From the NCBI RefSeq assembly GCF_000744705.1, contig NZ_JQML01000001.1:9248017-9312016 (forward strand): 64,000 nucleotides of DNA. Direction: 5' to 3'. Shown in pieces: positions 54,201 to 62,879 of the stretch. The notes under the pieces are model-generated. The model was not told the DNA's origin, searched no databases, and was given only the letters and a program-made list of their open reading frames with translations. The translations under genes and the position numbers were made by a program. Origin of the DNA: Streptacidiphilus albus JL83. Its GTDB lineage: Bacteria; Actinomycetota; Actinomycetes; Streptomycetales; Streptomycetaceae. Position 1 is the first letter of the stretch; the number at the start of each line of letters is the position of its first letter.

Positions 54201-55065
54201 GGTCGGCGATCTCCGCCGGTCCGGTGCCCGTCGGAATCGAGAGGCCCCCCGGAACCGGGCCGCAGAACCATTCCCAGACAATGGCGGCCAGACTGAAGAC
54301 GTCAGCGTACTCGTCCTCGAGCAGGGGTACGGGGCCGCTGCCCGGATAGAGGAAGGCCAGCCGCTCGGGCGGGCAGAACTGCACCGACCGCTCCGGCTGG
54401 GACAGGTAGAGACCGCGCAACCCGCTCCCCTCCTGCTGCCGGTCCATGACCGAGTTCTGGAACAGGTTGGCCATCAGCGCGCTCATCTCGAAGCGCGCGA
54501 TCCACAGTTCCGGCGGATCCGAGGTTGTGGCGTCGATGCTCCCCGGCCAAAGGTTGCGGTGGCACACGCCGAGGTCGTGCAGGGCGGCGAGCGCCTCGGC
54601 CAGGATCACGAACTGGCGCAGCGCCTCGATCGGCCGTTCGTACATGTAGGGGACTGCGGACTCGTCGGACATGGTCAGGTTCGATCCCCGGGTCACCGCG
54701 ACCGCGACCCCGAGGAGTTCATTGGCGCCGATGGCATGGGTCACCTGTTGCTCGTCCTGGAAGCCGCCTCCGAGGACTTCCGCCAGGCCCGGACGGCCCG
54801 ACATACCGACCCGGAGCAGGACCCGGACCTCCTGCTCCCACAACACGCCGCCCAGTTCGGAAACCCCCGAGTACACCTGGATGTCGACTGGCAGCCGGTT
54901 GGAGTCAACCACGCGGTAGCGGTAGAGGCAGCCGGGGATCAGCGCCTCGCCGCGCGGTGGGATGCCCGGGCCCTCGGGCGACTCGTAGGGTCCGTACACA
55001 GCTGTGCGGGGGGAGCAGCAGAAGTAGTCGATCGCGCGGTCGAGTTGCGCGTCCATGGCCGACAT
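51283..55065 (-). CDS. Kinase-like/SF1 helicase fusion (MkoA-like), 3' end replaced by IS sequence
   Basis: A 1260-aa protein. Residues about 30-345 form a Ser/Thr-kinase-like domain with degenerate catalytic loop [12 protein letters not shown] (HRD is HRN), no clear DFG and no clear VAIK Lys, but with CPPERLAF (APE-like) and [13 protein letters not shown] middle region follows. The C-terminal half is a UPF1/COG1112-type SF1 helicase: Walker A GPPGTGKT (736-743), EEAAK (906-910), [35 protein letters not shown] and NVMFSRARQ. The last 12 residues come from the IS; about 42 native ones are lost. First gene of the operon; the start follows GGGG. Confidence 0.8.
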   Translation of the reverse strand: MSAMDAQLDRAIDYFCCSPRTAVYGPYESPEGPGIPPRGEALIPGCLYRYRVVDSNRLPVDIQVYSGVSELGGVLWEQEVRVLLRVGMSGRPGLAEVLGGGFQDEQQVTHAIGANELLGVAVAVTRGSNLTMSDESAVPYMYERPIEALRQFVILAEALAALHDLGVCHRNLWPGSIDATTSDPPELWIARFEMSALMANLFQNSVMDRQQEGSGLRGLYLSQPERSVQFCPPERLAFLYPGSGPVPLLEDEYADVFSLAAIVWEWFCGPVPGGLSIPTGTGPAEIADRLAQLNAHRLARLAPSSRDIPEPLAELLRTMLDWSVPRSRPSAAEVVETLSRLYERILAFWEPHETDKPYLIGYMPEESKRTVYAWGWLEHSPDTDPGRRELGELIKDDLRRAVLLHSPHGAAPFVGGDSRDITQRREARHLLLGANAAWFCTNYRPSAGFGQLGKAMDNVLLIKYVVRRDLPAVRTKLAPLASTLFRREMPELLAVPTDMDAVRFAATAVGHPSWKPLTDAVRPTRNSSEQELVYEEAIDWLLEYQGMELLARTYAFENSGDSQGGLTVQLDPDRDEQWVRQSSLLAKYRDSGLRSPLGDFFGSLDSPDGLLPEVEVLADDRGRPSRAGPGVRALVKRKAGADRVDLELVHRWDRLPTFGWIRPLDDRGSRSALQHQLDERWELLGNRPLLSQLRSPRSIRMLPHRWARAGEHLSGKDGKRAVREILTQEPFFAVQGPPGTGKTTVTAEAVARYLTVYPGNRVLLSAQSNFALDNLAQRVMQRLGAIDEDGSPTDRWDGVALRVVSRTAMVDEAIKPWMGGRLAERRAEWIRAAARPAAHQLGEHTTAALEQWRHALDDGTGDSILPELGDRLRRAANLVFATCAMATSANVTPMGLRSTVDWVVVEEAAKAWPTELAVPLCRGTRWTLIGDHKQLPAHRRNDIIRFLDSCADDPDEDIRHLAERRDDYVRAFDLFRSLFDDEADRSKTTAGPAVLKANLERPLLTLGTQYRMRVPIKEVVSRVFYPVRSGRIQDDGLPLGILHGGEEVPVSPLTTPRWLAGQSLVWIDTGDSPDCADEPQWSNEGEARIVRSVVDLLAPRPVPPGAASGGPSLAVLSPYRKQNQLLAHRGLGPYLSTVHAFQGREADIVVVSLVRDRVRADTRSRPWASLGHLGSPDLINVMFSRARQLLVIVGNFDHFSRFGPTPEPVVAWDGDSELTAPESDAADRTRSRSAPWPGPRPRGGTPPVTLLRNSLHEHDG
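51304..51322 (-). repeat. Right terminal inverted repeat of the IS
   Basis: CGAATTGCGCAGCAGAGTC on the plus strand, paired with 49458-49476. On the minus strand it is read by the interrupted helicase gene and supplies its present last codons. Confidence 0.85.
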
Positions 55066-55813
55066 GTGCCCCCCGGTTCGAGTCCGCTTGGTGACCAGTG
55101 TGCCCCCGGCGGGAGCGCGAGCAGACACGTTCGACGGGATTTGCCGGAGGCGGATCGGGGCGGCGTGCGTGACGAACTCCGAGAGCGCTGGCGCTGAGCC
55201 GCGGCGCGCTGCGTCGGGGGTTTACGGCCGCCTGCCAGCCTCGGCCGCGCCGATGGACCGGCACCGCCCGGTCGGGTGCAGGCTGCCCAGTGAGCAGGCG
55301 CTCGCGGAGGCGATCCGGCACGGGATGCTGATCGACCTGCAAATCGACTTCGACTCGCAGGTCATGGACTCGTCCGCCCCCGTTTCCGGCAAACCTTGTT
55401 TTTGTGAAGTCCTGAAGAAAGCAGCATCACAGTTCGCGACGTTATCGCAGGTCAAGCGGTGCGGCGACGGGTCAGGACACCGTCGGTGGGCTTGGACGAC
55501 ATCGTTTCGATGTTTCGGACGCGGTGGCGAACACGTGATCGACTACGGTGCCCTGAGCTCTGTCGGGGAACGGCAGTGTGAAGTCACCGATGAGCGCCAG
55601 TTCCGCACGCGGGTCCGGCCCCCGGCCGGGGTGGACCGGAACCGTCGGGCATCGGCCGGGTCGGGTCCGCCGGGCACATCCGCCGATCGTGGGAATCCGC
55701 CGCATGCAGACGGGCCGGTCACTCCGCCGGATGAACGGGCGGCGCGGCACTCCCGGCTGCGGGGCGGTAGGTTGGAGCTTGGTGACATCGACCTCCGATC
55801 CCTGGGAGAACTG
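55066..55813. other. Divergent intergenic region, no gene recognised
   Basis: About 750 bases between the minus-strand helicase-kinase gene and the plus-strand amine oxidase. A dip in GC at 55390-55450 may mark a promoter. One plus frame contains [23 protein letters not shown], which looks faintly protein-like but has no start, no family and early loss of composition, so I do not call it a gene. Confidence 0.4.
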
Positions 55814-57670
55814 ATGTCCCACCAGCTCACCGACCAGGCTGATGCCGCCGACCCCTCCGGGCGGCACACGCCCGTCGTCGACCGCCGGTCCCTGCTGGGG
55901 ACGGCCGCCGCCGTCACCGCTCTGGCCGGTGCCACCGCCTTCACCGCGCCCGGCGCTCTCGCGCCCGCCCCCCGCACCGAGCCCGGGTTTGCCCCTGCCG
56001 AATTCCCCGGCGGCGCGGACCCGGCCGCCTCGCTCGATCTGGCCCGCAAGCTGCTGCTGGTCGGCGACCACGGGGAGGACCTCAAGCTCGACTACCTGCG
56101 TATCCTGATCGACGGTCAGCTGCCGCCGCGGGCCAGGTCCAAGAAGGTCCTGGTGATCGGCGCCGGGGTGGCCGGGCTGACCGCCGCGACCCTGCTCAAG
56201 GCGGCCGGACACCAGGTCGTCGTCATCGAGGCCAACGGCAGCCGGGTCGGCGGCCGGGTGAAGACCTTCCGGGGCGTGTTCTCCGACAAGGCGCTGTATG
56301 CCGAGGCCGGGGCGATGCGACTGCCGGACTTCCACCCCCTGGTCCTGGCGTTGGCCGACAAACTGGGGGTCAAGCGGCGGTTGTTCTACAACGCCGACGT
56401 CGCCCCCGGCGCGGAGCCCACCGGGGCCGTGCCGCCGGTCGTCTACACCTCGTTCACCGGCACGGTGTGGACCAACGGCCCGGACCACGGCGGTTTCAAG
56501 GCCCCGGCAGCGACCAACCGCACCCGGATCCTGGTCAACGGCCAGGAGACCAGCCAGGCCGGCTACGCGGCGGCGCCGACGAAGGTGAACTCCAGCTTCG
56601 GGGCCGCCGTCACCACCACCATGGCGGCGGCCGTGGACAAGGCCCTGCAGAAGGTCACCGTCGCCCCTGGCCCCATCCAGCAGCAGATCAACGCCTGGCG
56701 CGAGATCCTGGAGAAGTTCGACGGCTACTCCACCCACCGCTTCCTGGTCGAGGAGGCAGGCTGGTCGCTCCCCGAGATCCAGGCCGCTGGCACCCTGGAG
56801 AACCTCACCTCGCGGCTGCACTACTCGCTGATCCCGACCCTGATGGACCGGGCCGCGATCACCCCGACCGGCCGCTACTGGGAACTGGACGGCGGCACCG
56901 CTTCGCTGACCGACGCCCTGTCCGCTCCGCTGCGCAACGACATCCGGATGGGACGACGGATGACCCGACTGGTGCAGACCGCCACCGGAGTCCGGGTCGA
57001 CACCACCGCCGAGAGCGGCGACGAGGCTTCCTGCGACGGTGCGCCGACCGCCCCGTCCGAGTCGTTCACCGGCGACTACGCCATCGTCGCCATCCCCTTC
57101 AGCGCGCTGCGCTTCTGCAGCGTCGAACCGCTGATGTCCTACCCCAAGCGCCGGGCCGTCACCGAGCTGCACTACGACTCGGCGACCAAGGTGCTGCTGG
57201 AGTTCCGGACCCGCTTCTGGGAGCAGGGCCCGACCGGCTTCACCGGGGGCGGCAGCGTGTCCGACAGCCCCAGCCGCTTCACCTACTTCCCCTCCCACTC
57301 GCCGGCCGGCTCGGCCGGCGGCGTGGTACTGGCCGCCTACACCTGGTCGGACGACGCGGAGCGCTGGGACTCGCTGACCGACGGCGAGCGCTACGCCTTC
57401 GCCCTGGACGACCTGGAGCGGATGTTCGGTCCGGTGGTCCGCCGCGAGTTCACCGGTGTCGGGGCGACCCAGTCCTGGGCGCGGGCCCGCTACGCGCTGG
57501 GCGAGGCAGTCGTGTTCACCCCCGGCCAGCTGCACGAGCTGCACGCGGCGAGCCGCACCGTGGAGGGACGGGTCCACTTCGCCGGCGAGCACACCAGCCT
57601 CAAGCCGGCCTGGATCGAGGGAGCACTGGAGTCCGGGGTCCGCACCTTCCTGGAGGTCCACCCGCGCTGA
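55814..57670 (+). CDS. Tat-exported flavin amine (L-amino acid) oxidase
   Basis: A 618-aa protein. Twin-arginine signal [18 protein letters not shown] near residues 22-39. FAD Rossmann [17 protein letters not shown] (about 115-131), then [10 protein letters not shown] and [12 protein letters not shown] (the monoamine oxidase GG/RM region). The C-terminal FAD closure is [22 protein letters not shown]. Oxidises an amine or amino acid to the imine with hydrogen peroxide release outside the membrane. ATG 55814 is placed by GGGAGA upstream and by the signal. Confidence 0.88.
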   Translation: MSHQLTDQADAADPSGRHTPVVDRRSLLGTAAAVTALAGATAFTAPGALAPAPRTEPGFAPAEFPGGADPAASLDLARKLLLVGDHGEDLKLDYLRILIDGQLPPRARSKKVLVIGAGVAGLTAATLLKAAGHQVVVIEANGSRVGGRVKTFRGVFSDKALYAEAGAMRLPDFHPLVLALADKLGVKRRLFYNADVAPGAEPTGAVPPVVYTSFTGTVWTNGPDHGGFKAPAATNRTRILVNGQETSQAGYAAAPTKVNSSFGAAVTTTMAAAVDKALQKVTVAPGPIQQQINAWREILEKFDGYSTHRFLVEEAGWSLPEIQAAGTLENLTSRLHYSLIPTLMDRAAITPTGRYWELDGGTASLTDALSAPLRNDIRMGRRMTRLVQTATGVRVDTTAESGDEASCDGAPTAPSESFTGDYAIVAIPFSALRFCSVEPLMSYPKRRAVTELHYDSATKVLLEFRTRFWEQGPTGFTGGGSVSDSPSRFTYFPSHSPAGSAGGVVLAAYTWSDDAERWDSLTDGERYAFALDDLERMFGPVVRREFTGVGATQSWARARYALGEAVVFTPGQLHELHAASRTVEGRVHFAGEHTSLKPAWIEGALESGVRTFLEVHPR

Positions 57671-57748
57671 GGCCGACCCGCTGCAACCATTCGTGTGATC
57701 GTCACACCGGTTGGCGTGTCCTGGAAAGCGGCAGTTCACTACTGGCCG

Positions 57749-59161
57749 ATGCTCAGCAATGTGGACAGGGAACGCTTTCGGCGCAGCAGGACCGCAGCAT
57801 TGCTGGCGTTGGCCGCCGCAGCCCTGACGCCGGCGCTCTGCGCCCCGGCGACGGGGCTGACGCGCGGTGGCGAGGACCGCTACGCGCTGGTGCTGAGCGT
57901 GGCGACCAACACGGTCGGCCGGCCGGGGGTGCCGGTCCGGCCGGGCGAGCGGCTGGTCCGCAGCTACCGGCTGCACAACCTCGCCGAGTACCCGCTGCAC
58001 GGGCTGCGACTCGTCGATCCGCAGGCGCCGGGCGGCGCGATCACCTGCCCGCACGGCGACCGGCTGCCCGGCCTGGTCGACGAGACCTGCACGGCCGTAC
58101 TGAACGCCGGTGCCGCCGCCGGGCTCCGGCTGGTCCGGGTCGAGGCCTCGGCGCGTGCCCCGGGCGAGTACTCGGATCCGATCACGTCGGCCGAGGCCGG
58201 ATACCTGGGCCGAGCCAGCGGGCTGACCCTGCGTCGGGAGGTCGGCCCGGACACCGCCCTGCGCTCGCTCCCCGGCCCGGTGCGGCCGGAGCTGCTGCGC
58301 TACCGGCTCGCCGCCCCGGGAAGCGTGTCCGTCCAGCAACTGCGGCTGACCGATCCGCTGCTGGCCGGCGGCCGGCTGGACTGCGGCGGCGGGAGCGGGC
58401 TGCCGGACCGGCTGGCCGCCGGGGCGACCCTGGACTGCACCGCCGTCGTCCCCGCGCGACCGGGCGTCCACCTGGGGACCGCGCGGGCACTCGGCGCGGC
58501 CGAGGACGGCGCGGTCGCCGAGGACGGACGCCCGCTCCCGCCGGTCGACCTGGCGGCCGAGGCCACCGGCGGCTACACGGTCGCAGCCCCGCCGCCGGCA
58601 GCACCGGCCCCACCGCGCCACCCGCACGCCCCGCACCCGCGCCCTCCCCGCCCCCGCAGGCCCGGCCCCGGCCCCGGGACGGGAATCGGCCCTGGCCCCG
58701 GCCCGGTGGGCCCACCCCCGGCCGGGCAATCGTCCCAGCCGGGTCTCCCGATTCCGGTCCCGGTCCCGGTCCCGGCAGCGGAACGAGCTCCCGGGGCCGC
58801 CGGCCGTGCCCCTGCCCGGATGCTGTCCCAGCAGGTGTCCCACCCCGCACCCGCGTCCCACCCCGCACCCGCGTCCCACTCCTCGTCCCAGCCGCCGTCC
58901 CAGCCGCCGTCCCAGCCCCGGCCCACCGGGCCACGGACCGCGCCCGGAGCCGGGGCCAAAGCCGGGACCGTCGTCCACGCGGCCGTTCCGCCCTGGCAGC
59001 AGGACACCGACGCGCCCGACGACACGGACGACTGGGTGGTCACCACCATGCTGCTGGTCCTGCTCCCGGCGCTGTTGGCAGTCGTCGCCGGCGCTCCCGG
59101 CAGGCGTCCCGGCCTCGGCGGTGGCACTGACGACCGTCCCCGACCTGAGGAGCAGCCGTGA
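57749..59161 (+). CDS. Secreted, Pro-rich surface protein with C-terminal membrane anchor
   Basis: A 470-aa protein. Signal peptide (AALLALAAAALTPALCAPATG), two related beta domains that look DUF11-like (RSYRLHNLAEYPLHGLRLVDP and YRLAAPGSVSVQQLRLTDP, each followed by a Cys pair), then a 130-residue Pro/Ala/His/Gln linker and one C-terminal helix (VVTTMLLVLLPALLAVVAG) with an Arg-rich tail. A wall-spanning anchored protein of unknown role. The start is uncertain; a GTG 54 nt upstream is possible. The stop overlaps the next gene (GTGA). Confidence 0.6.
   Translation: MLSNVDRERFRRSRTAALLALAAAALTPALCAPATGLTRGGEDRYALVLSVATNTVGRPGVPVRPGERLVRSYRLHNLAEYPLHGLRLVDPQAPGGAITCPHGDRLPGLVDETCTAVLNAGAAAGLRLVRVEASARAPGEYSDPITSAEAGYLGRASGLTLRREVGPDTALRSLPGPVRPELLRYRLAAPGSVSVQQLRLTDPLLAGGRLDCGGGSGLPDRLAAGATLDCTAVVPARPGVHLGTARALGAAEDGAVAEDGRPLPPVDLAAEATGGYTVAAPPPAAPAPPRHPHAPHPRPPRPRRPGPGPGTGIGPGPGPVGPPPAGQSSQPGLPIPVPVPVPAAERAPGAAGRAPARMLSQQVSHPAPASHPAPASHSSSQPPSQPPSQPRPTGPRTAPGAGAKAGTVVHAAVPPWQQDTDAPDDTDDWVVTTMLLVLLPALLAVVAGAPGRRPGLGGGTDDRPRPEEQP
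58838..58909 (+). repeat. Tandem repeats in the Pro-rich linker
   Basis: An 18-nt unit TCCCACCCCGCACCCGCG occurs twice in a row (58838-58855, 58856-58873) and a 12-nt unit TCCCAGCCGCCG twice (58886-58909). They encode SHPAPA and SQPP repeats. Confidence 0.8.
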
Positions 59162-59934
59162 TCGTCGCCAGCGTCCTCTGCGCACTGATCGGTGCCGGCT
59201 GCGCCTTCGCGCTCACCTGGGGCCTGTCGCGGACACCGAGTTCGCGGGAGGCGAGCAAGGCTGCTCCGGGGCTCAGCTTCGTGGGCAGCACCACGCTGTC
59301 GATGTTCGTGCTGTGCCTGGGCTTCCTGGTGGCGAGCTCCTGGCAGGAGCACGGCACCGCCCGTGACCACAGCTACGGCGAGGCGCGCGCACTGACCACT
59401 GTCTACGCGGCAGCCGGCGGACTCGCCGAGAGCGACCGGACACAGGTCCGGAGCTCGCTGCGGAAGTACGTCGCCCTGGTCGTCGACGACGAGTGGCCGA
59501 TGATGGGACGCCACCAGTCCAGCGCCACCGCCTGGCTGACACTGGATCAGGCCAGCGGCACGCTGGAGCGACTGACGAACGGCGCCGGGTCGCCGACTCC
59601 GGCCCGGGCGCTGGCGGTGTCGAACACGGCCAAGGCCATGGAGGACGTCTACGAGTTGCGCAGCCAGCGGATCAGCGACGTCCGCTGGACCGTCCTGCCG
59701 CAGCTGGAGTACGCACTGGTGGCGACCGGACTGCTGGTACTTCTGTTCCCGGCCCTGGTCGGGATCAACGCCGGTCCGCGCCACCTGGTGATGATGGTGC
59801 TGCTGGGGGCGGTCCTGGGCTTCGGGATCTTCCTGGTCTTCAGCCTCCAGCACCCGTTCTCCGGACCCACCGGCGTCTCTCCCGCCGCCTACACCCAGGC
59901 GGTGGCCCGCTTCGACCAGCTCGACGCGCAGTAG
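59158..59934 (+). CDS. DUF4239-like (bestrophin-like) membrane protein
   Basis: A 258-aa protein. Two N-terminal helices (VASVLCALIGAGCAFALTW and GSTTLSMFVLCLGFLVASSW), a soluble part with SYGEARALTTVYAAAGGL and RKYVALVVDDEWPMM, and two C-terminal helices. These segments are typical of DUF4239. GTG start after GAGGAG, overlapping the stop of the upstream gene, so translation is coupled. Confidence 0.75.
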   Translation: MIVASVLCALIGAGCAFALTWGLSRTPSSREASKAAPGLSFVGSTTLSMFVLCLGFLVASSWQEHGTARDHSYGEARALTTVYAAAGGLAESDRTQVRSSLRKYVALVVDDEWPMMGRHQSSATAWLTLDQASGTLERLTNGAGSPTPARALAVSNTAKAMEDVYELRSQRISDVRWTVLPQLEYALVATGLLVLLFPALVGINAGPRHLVMMVLLGAVLGFGIFLVFSLQHPFSGPTGVSPAAYTQAVARFDQLDAQ

Positions 59935-60313
59935 GGTCCGCCACCGTTCCGGTCCACCGGGATGCGCCGGCGCGGTGCTTCCGTACGGCGTCGTCCGAGG
60001 CGGCCCCGCTGACGTGGTTCGGCGCGGCGCGGCGCCCGGTCCGAGTCCTGGAGACCGGCGGCGCTCGTGGGCGACTGAACGTGAGGCCACTGGCCACTTA
60101 TTGATCTGGCGTCATCAACTGCCGGAGCCTTGAGGCGGGCTCGCGGGGGAGAGGTGACCAAGGGGCCCGAGTCCGCTCTCTCCCGGGAGGACTGTCGGCG
60201 GGTGGCGGCAGGCCCGGTCGGCCCGTGCCGGCGGTGGCGGCGGGGCGCGACCTTTGAGGGACCGCACCAATCCCGCACCTCTTAGCCACGCCCCCCCCGG
60301 GAGGGACTCCGTC
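59935..60313. other. Intergenic region with a small inverted repeat
   Basis: About 380 bases without a credible gene. TTGAT (60101-60105) and ATCAA (60114-60118) form an 8-nt-spaced inverted repeat at a local AT-rich spot that may mark the promoter of the next gene. Confidence 0.35.
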
Positions 60314-60934
60314 ATGCTGATCACCGCTCGTACCGTCGTCCGCTGGCTCATCGCGATCACCGGGCTGTCCGTACTCGTCGCCGGACCGATCATGATCGGG
60401 GTCGGGTTCTCCGGACAGTCCCAGGTCACGCAGCAGCTGACCGCCCAGCAGATCACCTTCCCCGGCAACGCCAAGTCCGGGCTTCCGGCCGCCGAGGCCG
60501 GCTACGCCGGGCAGCAGGTCACCACCGGTTCGCAGGCCAAGGCGTTCTCGACCATGATCGAGACCCACATCAAGGAAGCCACCGGCGGGCTGACGTACAG
60601 CCAGGTGTCCGCGAAGTACCTGGCCGCCACGGCTGACAAGTCCACTCCGGCCGCGACGCTGGCCACGCTGGGCGGCGAGCGGCAGACCGCCTTCATGGGC
60701 GAGTCGCTGCGCGGCAGCCTGCTGTCGGCCTACCAGGCGTGGGAGGTCACCTACCTGGTCATCGGCCTGGGCGTGGCGTTCACCGGCACCGGCGCGGTCA
60801 CCCTGCTCGGTGCCGGCGTGGCGCTGGCCGGTAGCCGCAAGGCCCGGAGGGCGGTCCGGCCGCAGGGCGCCGAGACGATCACTGTTCCGGACAACGCGGC
60901 CGGCATCACCGGGACCGACCTCAACGTCAGCTGA
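60314..60934 (+). CDS. Two-helix membrane protein of unknown function
   Basis: A 206-aa protein with a helix at residues 10-32 (WLIAITGLSVLVAGPIMIG), an extracytoplasmic domain of about 110 residues (QVTQQLTAQQITFPGN, TMIETHIKEATGGLTY), a second helix near 145-175 (VTYLVIGLGVAFTGTGAVTL) and a short tail. ATG 60314 follows GGAGGG. No family recognised. Followed by a strong terminator. Confidence 0.65.
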   Translation: MLITARTVVRWLIAITGLSVLVAGPIMIGVGFSGQSQVTQQLTAQQITFPGNAKSGLPAAEAGYAGQQVTTGSQAKAFSTMIETHIKEATGGLTYSQVSAKYLAATADKSTPAATLATLGGERQTAFMGESLRGSLLSAYQAWEVTYLVIGLGVAFTGTGAVTLLGAGVALAGSRKARRAVRPQGAETITVPDNAAGITGTDLNVS

Positions 60935-60950
60935 ACCGGATCAGCGGCAA

Positions 60951-60993
60951 CGTGCCGCGGGCAGCCCCGCACGAAGGGGCTGGCCGCGGCACG
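60951..60993 (+). terminator. Strong hairpin terminator
   Basis: CGTGCCGCGG (60951-60960) pairs with CCGCGGCACG (60984-60993), and AGCCCC with GGGGCT inside, separated by a 2-nt internal mismatch; the loop is 7 nt. It lies 16 nt after the preceding stop. The remaining 260 nt to the permease gene show no gene. Confidence 0.75.
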
Positions 60994-61251
60994 CTGCTTC
61001 GCCTCGCCGCAGCGGACGCGTGGGCAGGGACGGTCGGCCCAGGGGCGGGGACCGCAGGTCACCCGGTAGGTCCGAGTTCCCGCTGCCGTGGAGGCACCAG
61101 GACCTTCGGGCCCTCACCAGGGGGACTGGTGGCACAGGCGAGGGCCCCGTGGTCCCTGTGCCGCAGTGCTGCCCGCAGCCCAGGATCTTGTCTCAGCGGG
61201 CCGCACCCGGCGCGGCCTGCTCCCTTCCCCCCGCTGCCCAGGAGTCCTTCC

Positions 61252-62832
61252 ATGTCCGGATCAGAGCACGACACCCCCCTCCCCGCTGCGGAGCCCGCCA
61301 CCGTGGCGGACAGCACGGCGGAGCGCCGCTCGACGTTCGGCCTGCCCGCCGCGACCGCACTGGTCATCGGCAGCGTCATCGGCACCGGAGTGTTCGCCCT
61401 CCCCTCCGCGCTCGCCCCCTACGGCCCGATCGCGCTGGTCGCATTCGTGGTCGTCACCGTTGGGGCGCTGGCGCTGGCGATGACCTTCGGGTCGCTGTCC
61501 AAACGGGTGGCCGGCAGCGGCGGCCCCTACGTCTATGCCAAGGAGGCGTTCGGCGAGTTCGCCGGGTTCCTGACCGCCTGGTCCTACTGGATCACGGCCT
61601 GGGCCGGGAACGCGGCCATCGCCGTGGCCTGGGTCGGCTACGTCGAGGTGTTCATCGACAAGGGCCACCACACCTGGGGCTCCATCGCCATCGCCCTGGT
61701 CGGACTGTGGATACCCGCCGCGATCAACCTCACCGGGATCCGCAACATCGGCGCCTTCCAAGTCGTCACCACCGTCCTGAAGTTCATCCCCCTGGTGTTC
61801 ATGGCCAGCGTCGGCCTGCTGTTCATGAAGGGCGGCAACTTCGGCACCTTCAACGCCAGCCACACCTCCGCCGTCGGCGCGATCTCCGCAGCCTCGGCCA
61901 TCGCGCTGTTCAGCTACATCGGACTGGAGACCGCCTCGGTCGCCGCAGGCCGGGTCCGCAACCCCAAGCGCAACGTCGCCCGTGCCACCGTCTACGGCAC
62001 CCTCGCCTGCGCCGTCATCTACATCCTGGGCACCCTCGCGGTCTTCGGCACCGTCTCCCACAGTGCGCTCGGCAGCTCCACCGCACCGTTCACCGACGCC
62101 GTCAACAACATCGTCGGCGGCAGCTGGGCCGGCGACGCCGTCGCCATCGCCGCGATCATCTCCGGACTGGGCGCACTCAACGGCTGGACCATGATCTGCG
62201 CCGAGATGCCCATGGCCGCCGCCCGCGACGGACTCTTCCCCCGCGCCTTCACCAGGACCGTCGGCCGCAACCAGGTACCCGCGTTCGGCATCATCTCCGC
62301 CACCGCCCTGGCCTCACTGATCACCGTCATCAGCTACACCCACTTCACCAAGGTCTTCACCGAGATCGTTCTGCTCAGCGTCCTGACCGCGGTCGTCCCG
62401 TACCTGTTCTCCGCCGCCGCCCAGCTGTACTGGCTGGTGGTCAAGGGCCAGGCGATCCTCACCCGCGGGCGCTTCGTCCGTGACGTGACGATCAGCGCGC
62501 TCGCGCTGGCGTTCTCCTACTGGTCCATCCAGGGCAGCGGCTACCAGACCGTCTACTACGGCCTGTTCGTGATCCTGCTCGGTGTCCCGGTCTACATCTG
62601 GCTCAAGCGTTCACGCGGCGAGTACGGCGAGAGCGCCCTGCCCGAGACCGCCGCCCCCGCGCTGACCACGGCCGCCGCCACCAACACCCCCGGCGCCACC
62701 GCCCCGGTTCCCGCCGTCGCGGAGACACCCACCCAGGCCCACCCCGCGCACGCGGCCCGGACCACCCGCCCGATCCACCTGCCCGCCATCCTGCTCCGCG
62801 CAGCCGCAGCCGGCCTGCACCGCCAGCACTGA
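61252..62832 (+). CDS. arcD: APC-family basic amino acid permease (arginine/ornithine antiporter type)
   Basis: A 526-aa protein with twelve membrane helices. The first helix carries GSVIGTGVFALPSALAPYGP, the substrate-binding GxG of APC antiporters such as AdiC, and FSYIGLETASVAAGRVRNPKRNVARAT is the usual helix 6 motif. The C-terminal 70 residues are Ala/Pro/Thr-rich. AGGAG precedes the ATG. It lies 47 nt upstream of an arginine deiminase gene, so arginine uptake with ornithine or citrulline exchange is the likely role. The symbol is by context. Confidence 0.8.
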   Translation: MSGSEHDTPLPAAEPATVADSTAERRSTFGLPAATALVIGSVIGTGVFALPSALAPYGPIALVAFVVVTVGALALAMTFGSLSKRVAGSGGPYVYAKEAFGEFAGFLTAWSYWITAWAGNAAIAVAWVGYVEVFIDKGHHTWGSIAIALVGLWIPAAINLTGIRNIGAFQVVTTVLKFIPLVFMASVGLLFMKGGNFGTFNASHTSAVGAISAASAIALFSYIGLETASVAAGRVRNPKRNVARATVYGTLACAVIYILGTLAVFGTVSHSALGSSTAPFTDAVNNIVGGSWAGDAVAIAAIISGLGALNGWTMICAEMPMAAARDGLFPRAFTRTVGRNQVPAFGIISATALASLITVISYTHFTKVFTEIVLLSVLTAVVPYLFSAAAQLYWLVVKGQAILTRGRFVRDVTISALALAFSYWSIQGSGYQTVYYGLFVILLGVPVYIWLKRSRGEYGESALPETAAPALTTAAATNTPGATAPVPAVAETPTQAHPAHAARTTRPIHLPAILLRAAAAGLHRQH

Positions 62833-62879
62833 CACCCCGCACCCGTCCTGCCCCCGACCGCACCGCCCAGGAGCCAGCC

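Noticed and set aside
55230-55400. Possible small plus-strand gene with [20 protein letters not shown]
   Set aside because: No start with a ribosome site, no recognisable family, and the frame loses coding character after about 30 codons.
55472-59185. A 1237-codon open frame on the minus strand opposite the amine oxidase and surface protein genes
   Set aside because: It is Gly/Arg/Val-rich with no domain, and lies exactly antisense to two convincing genes. Long antisense frames are expected at this GC content.
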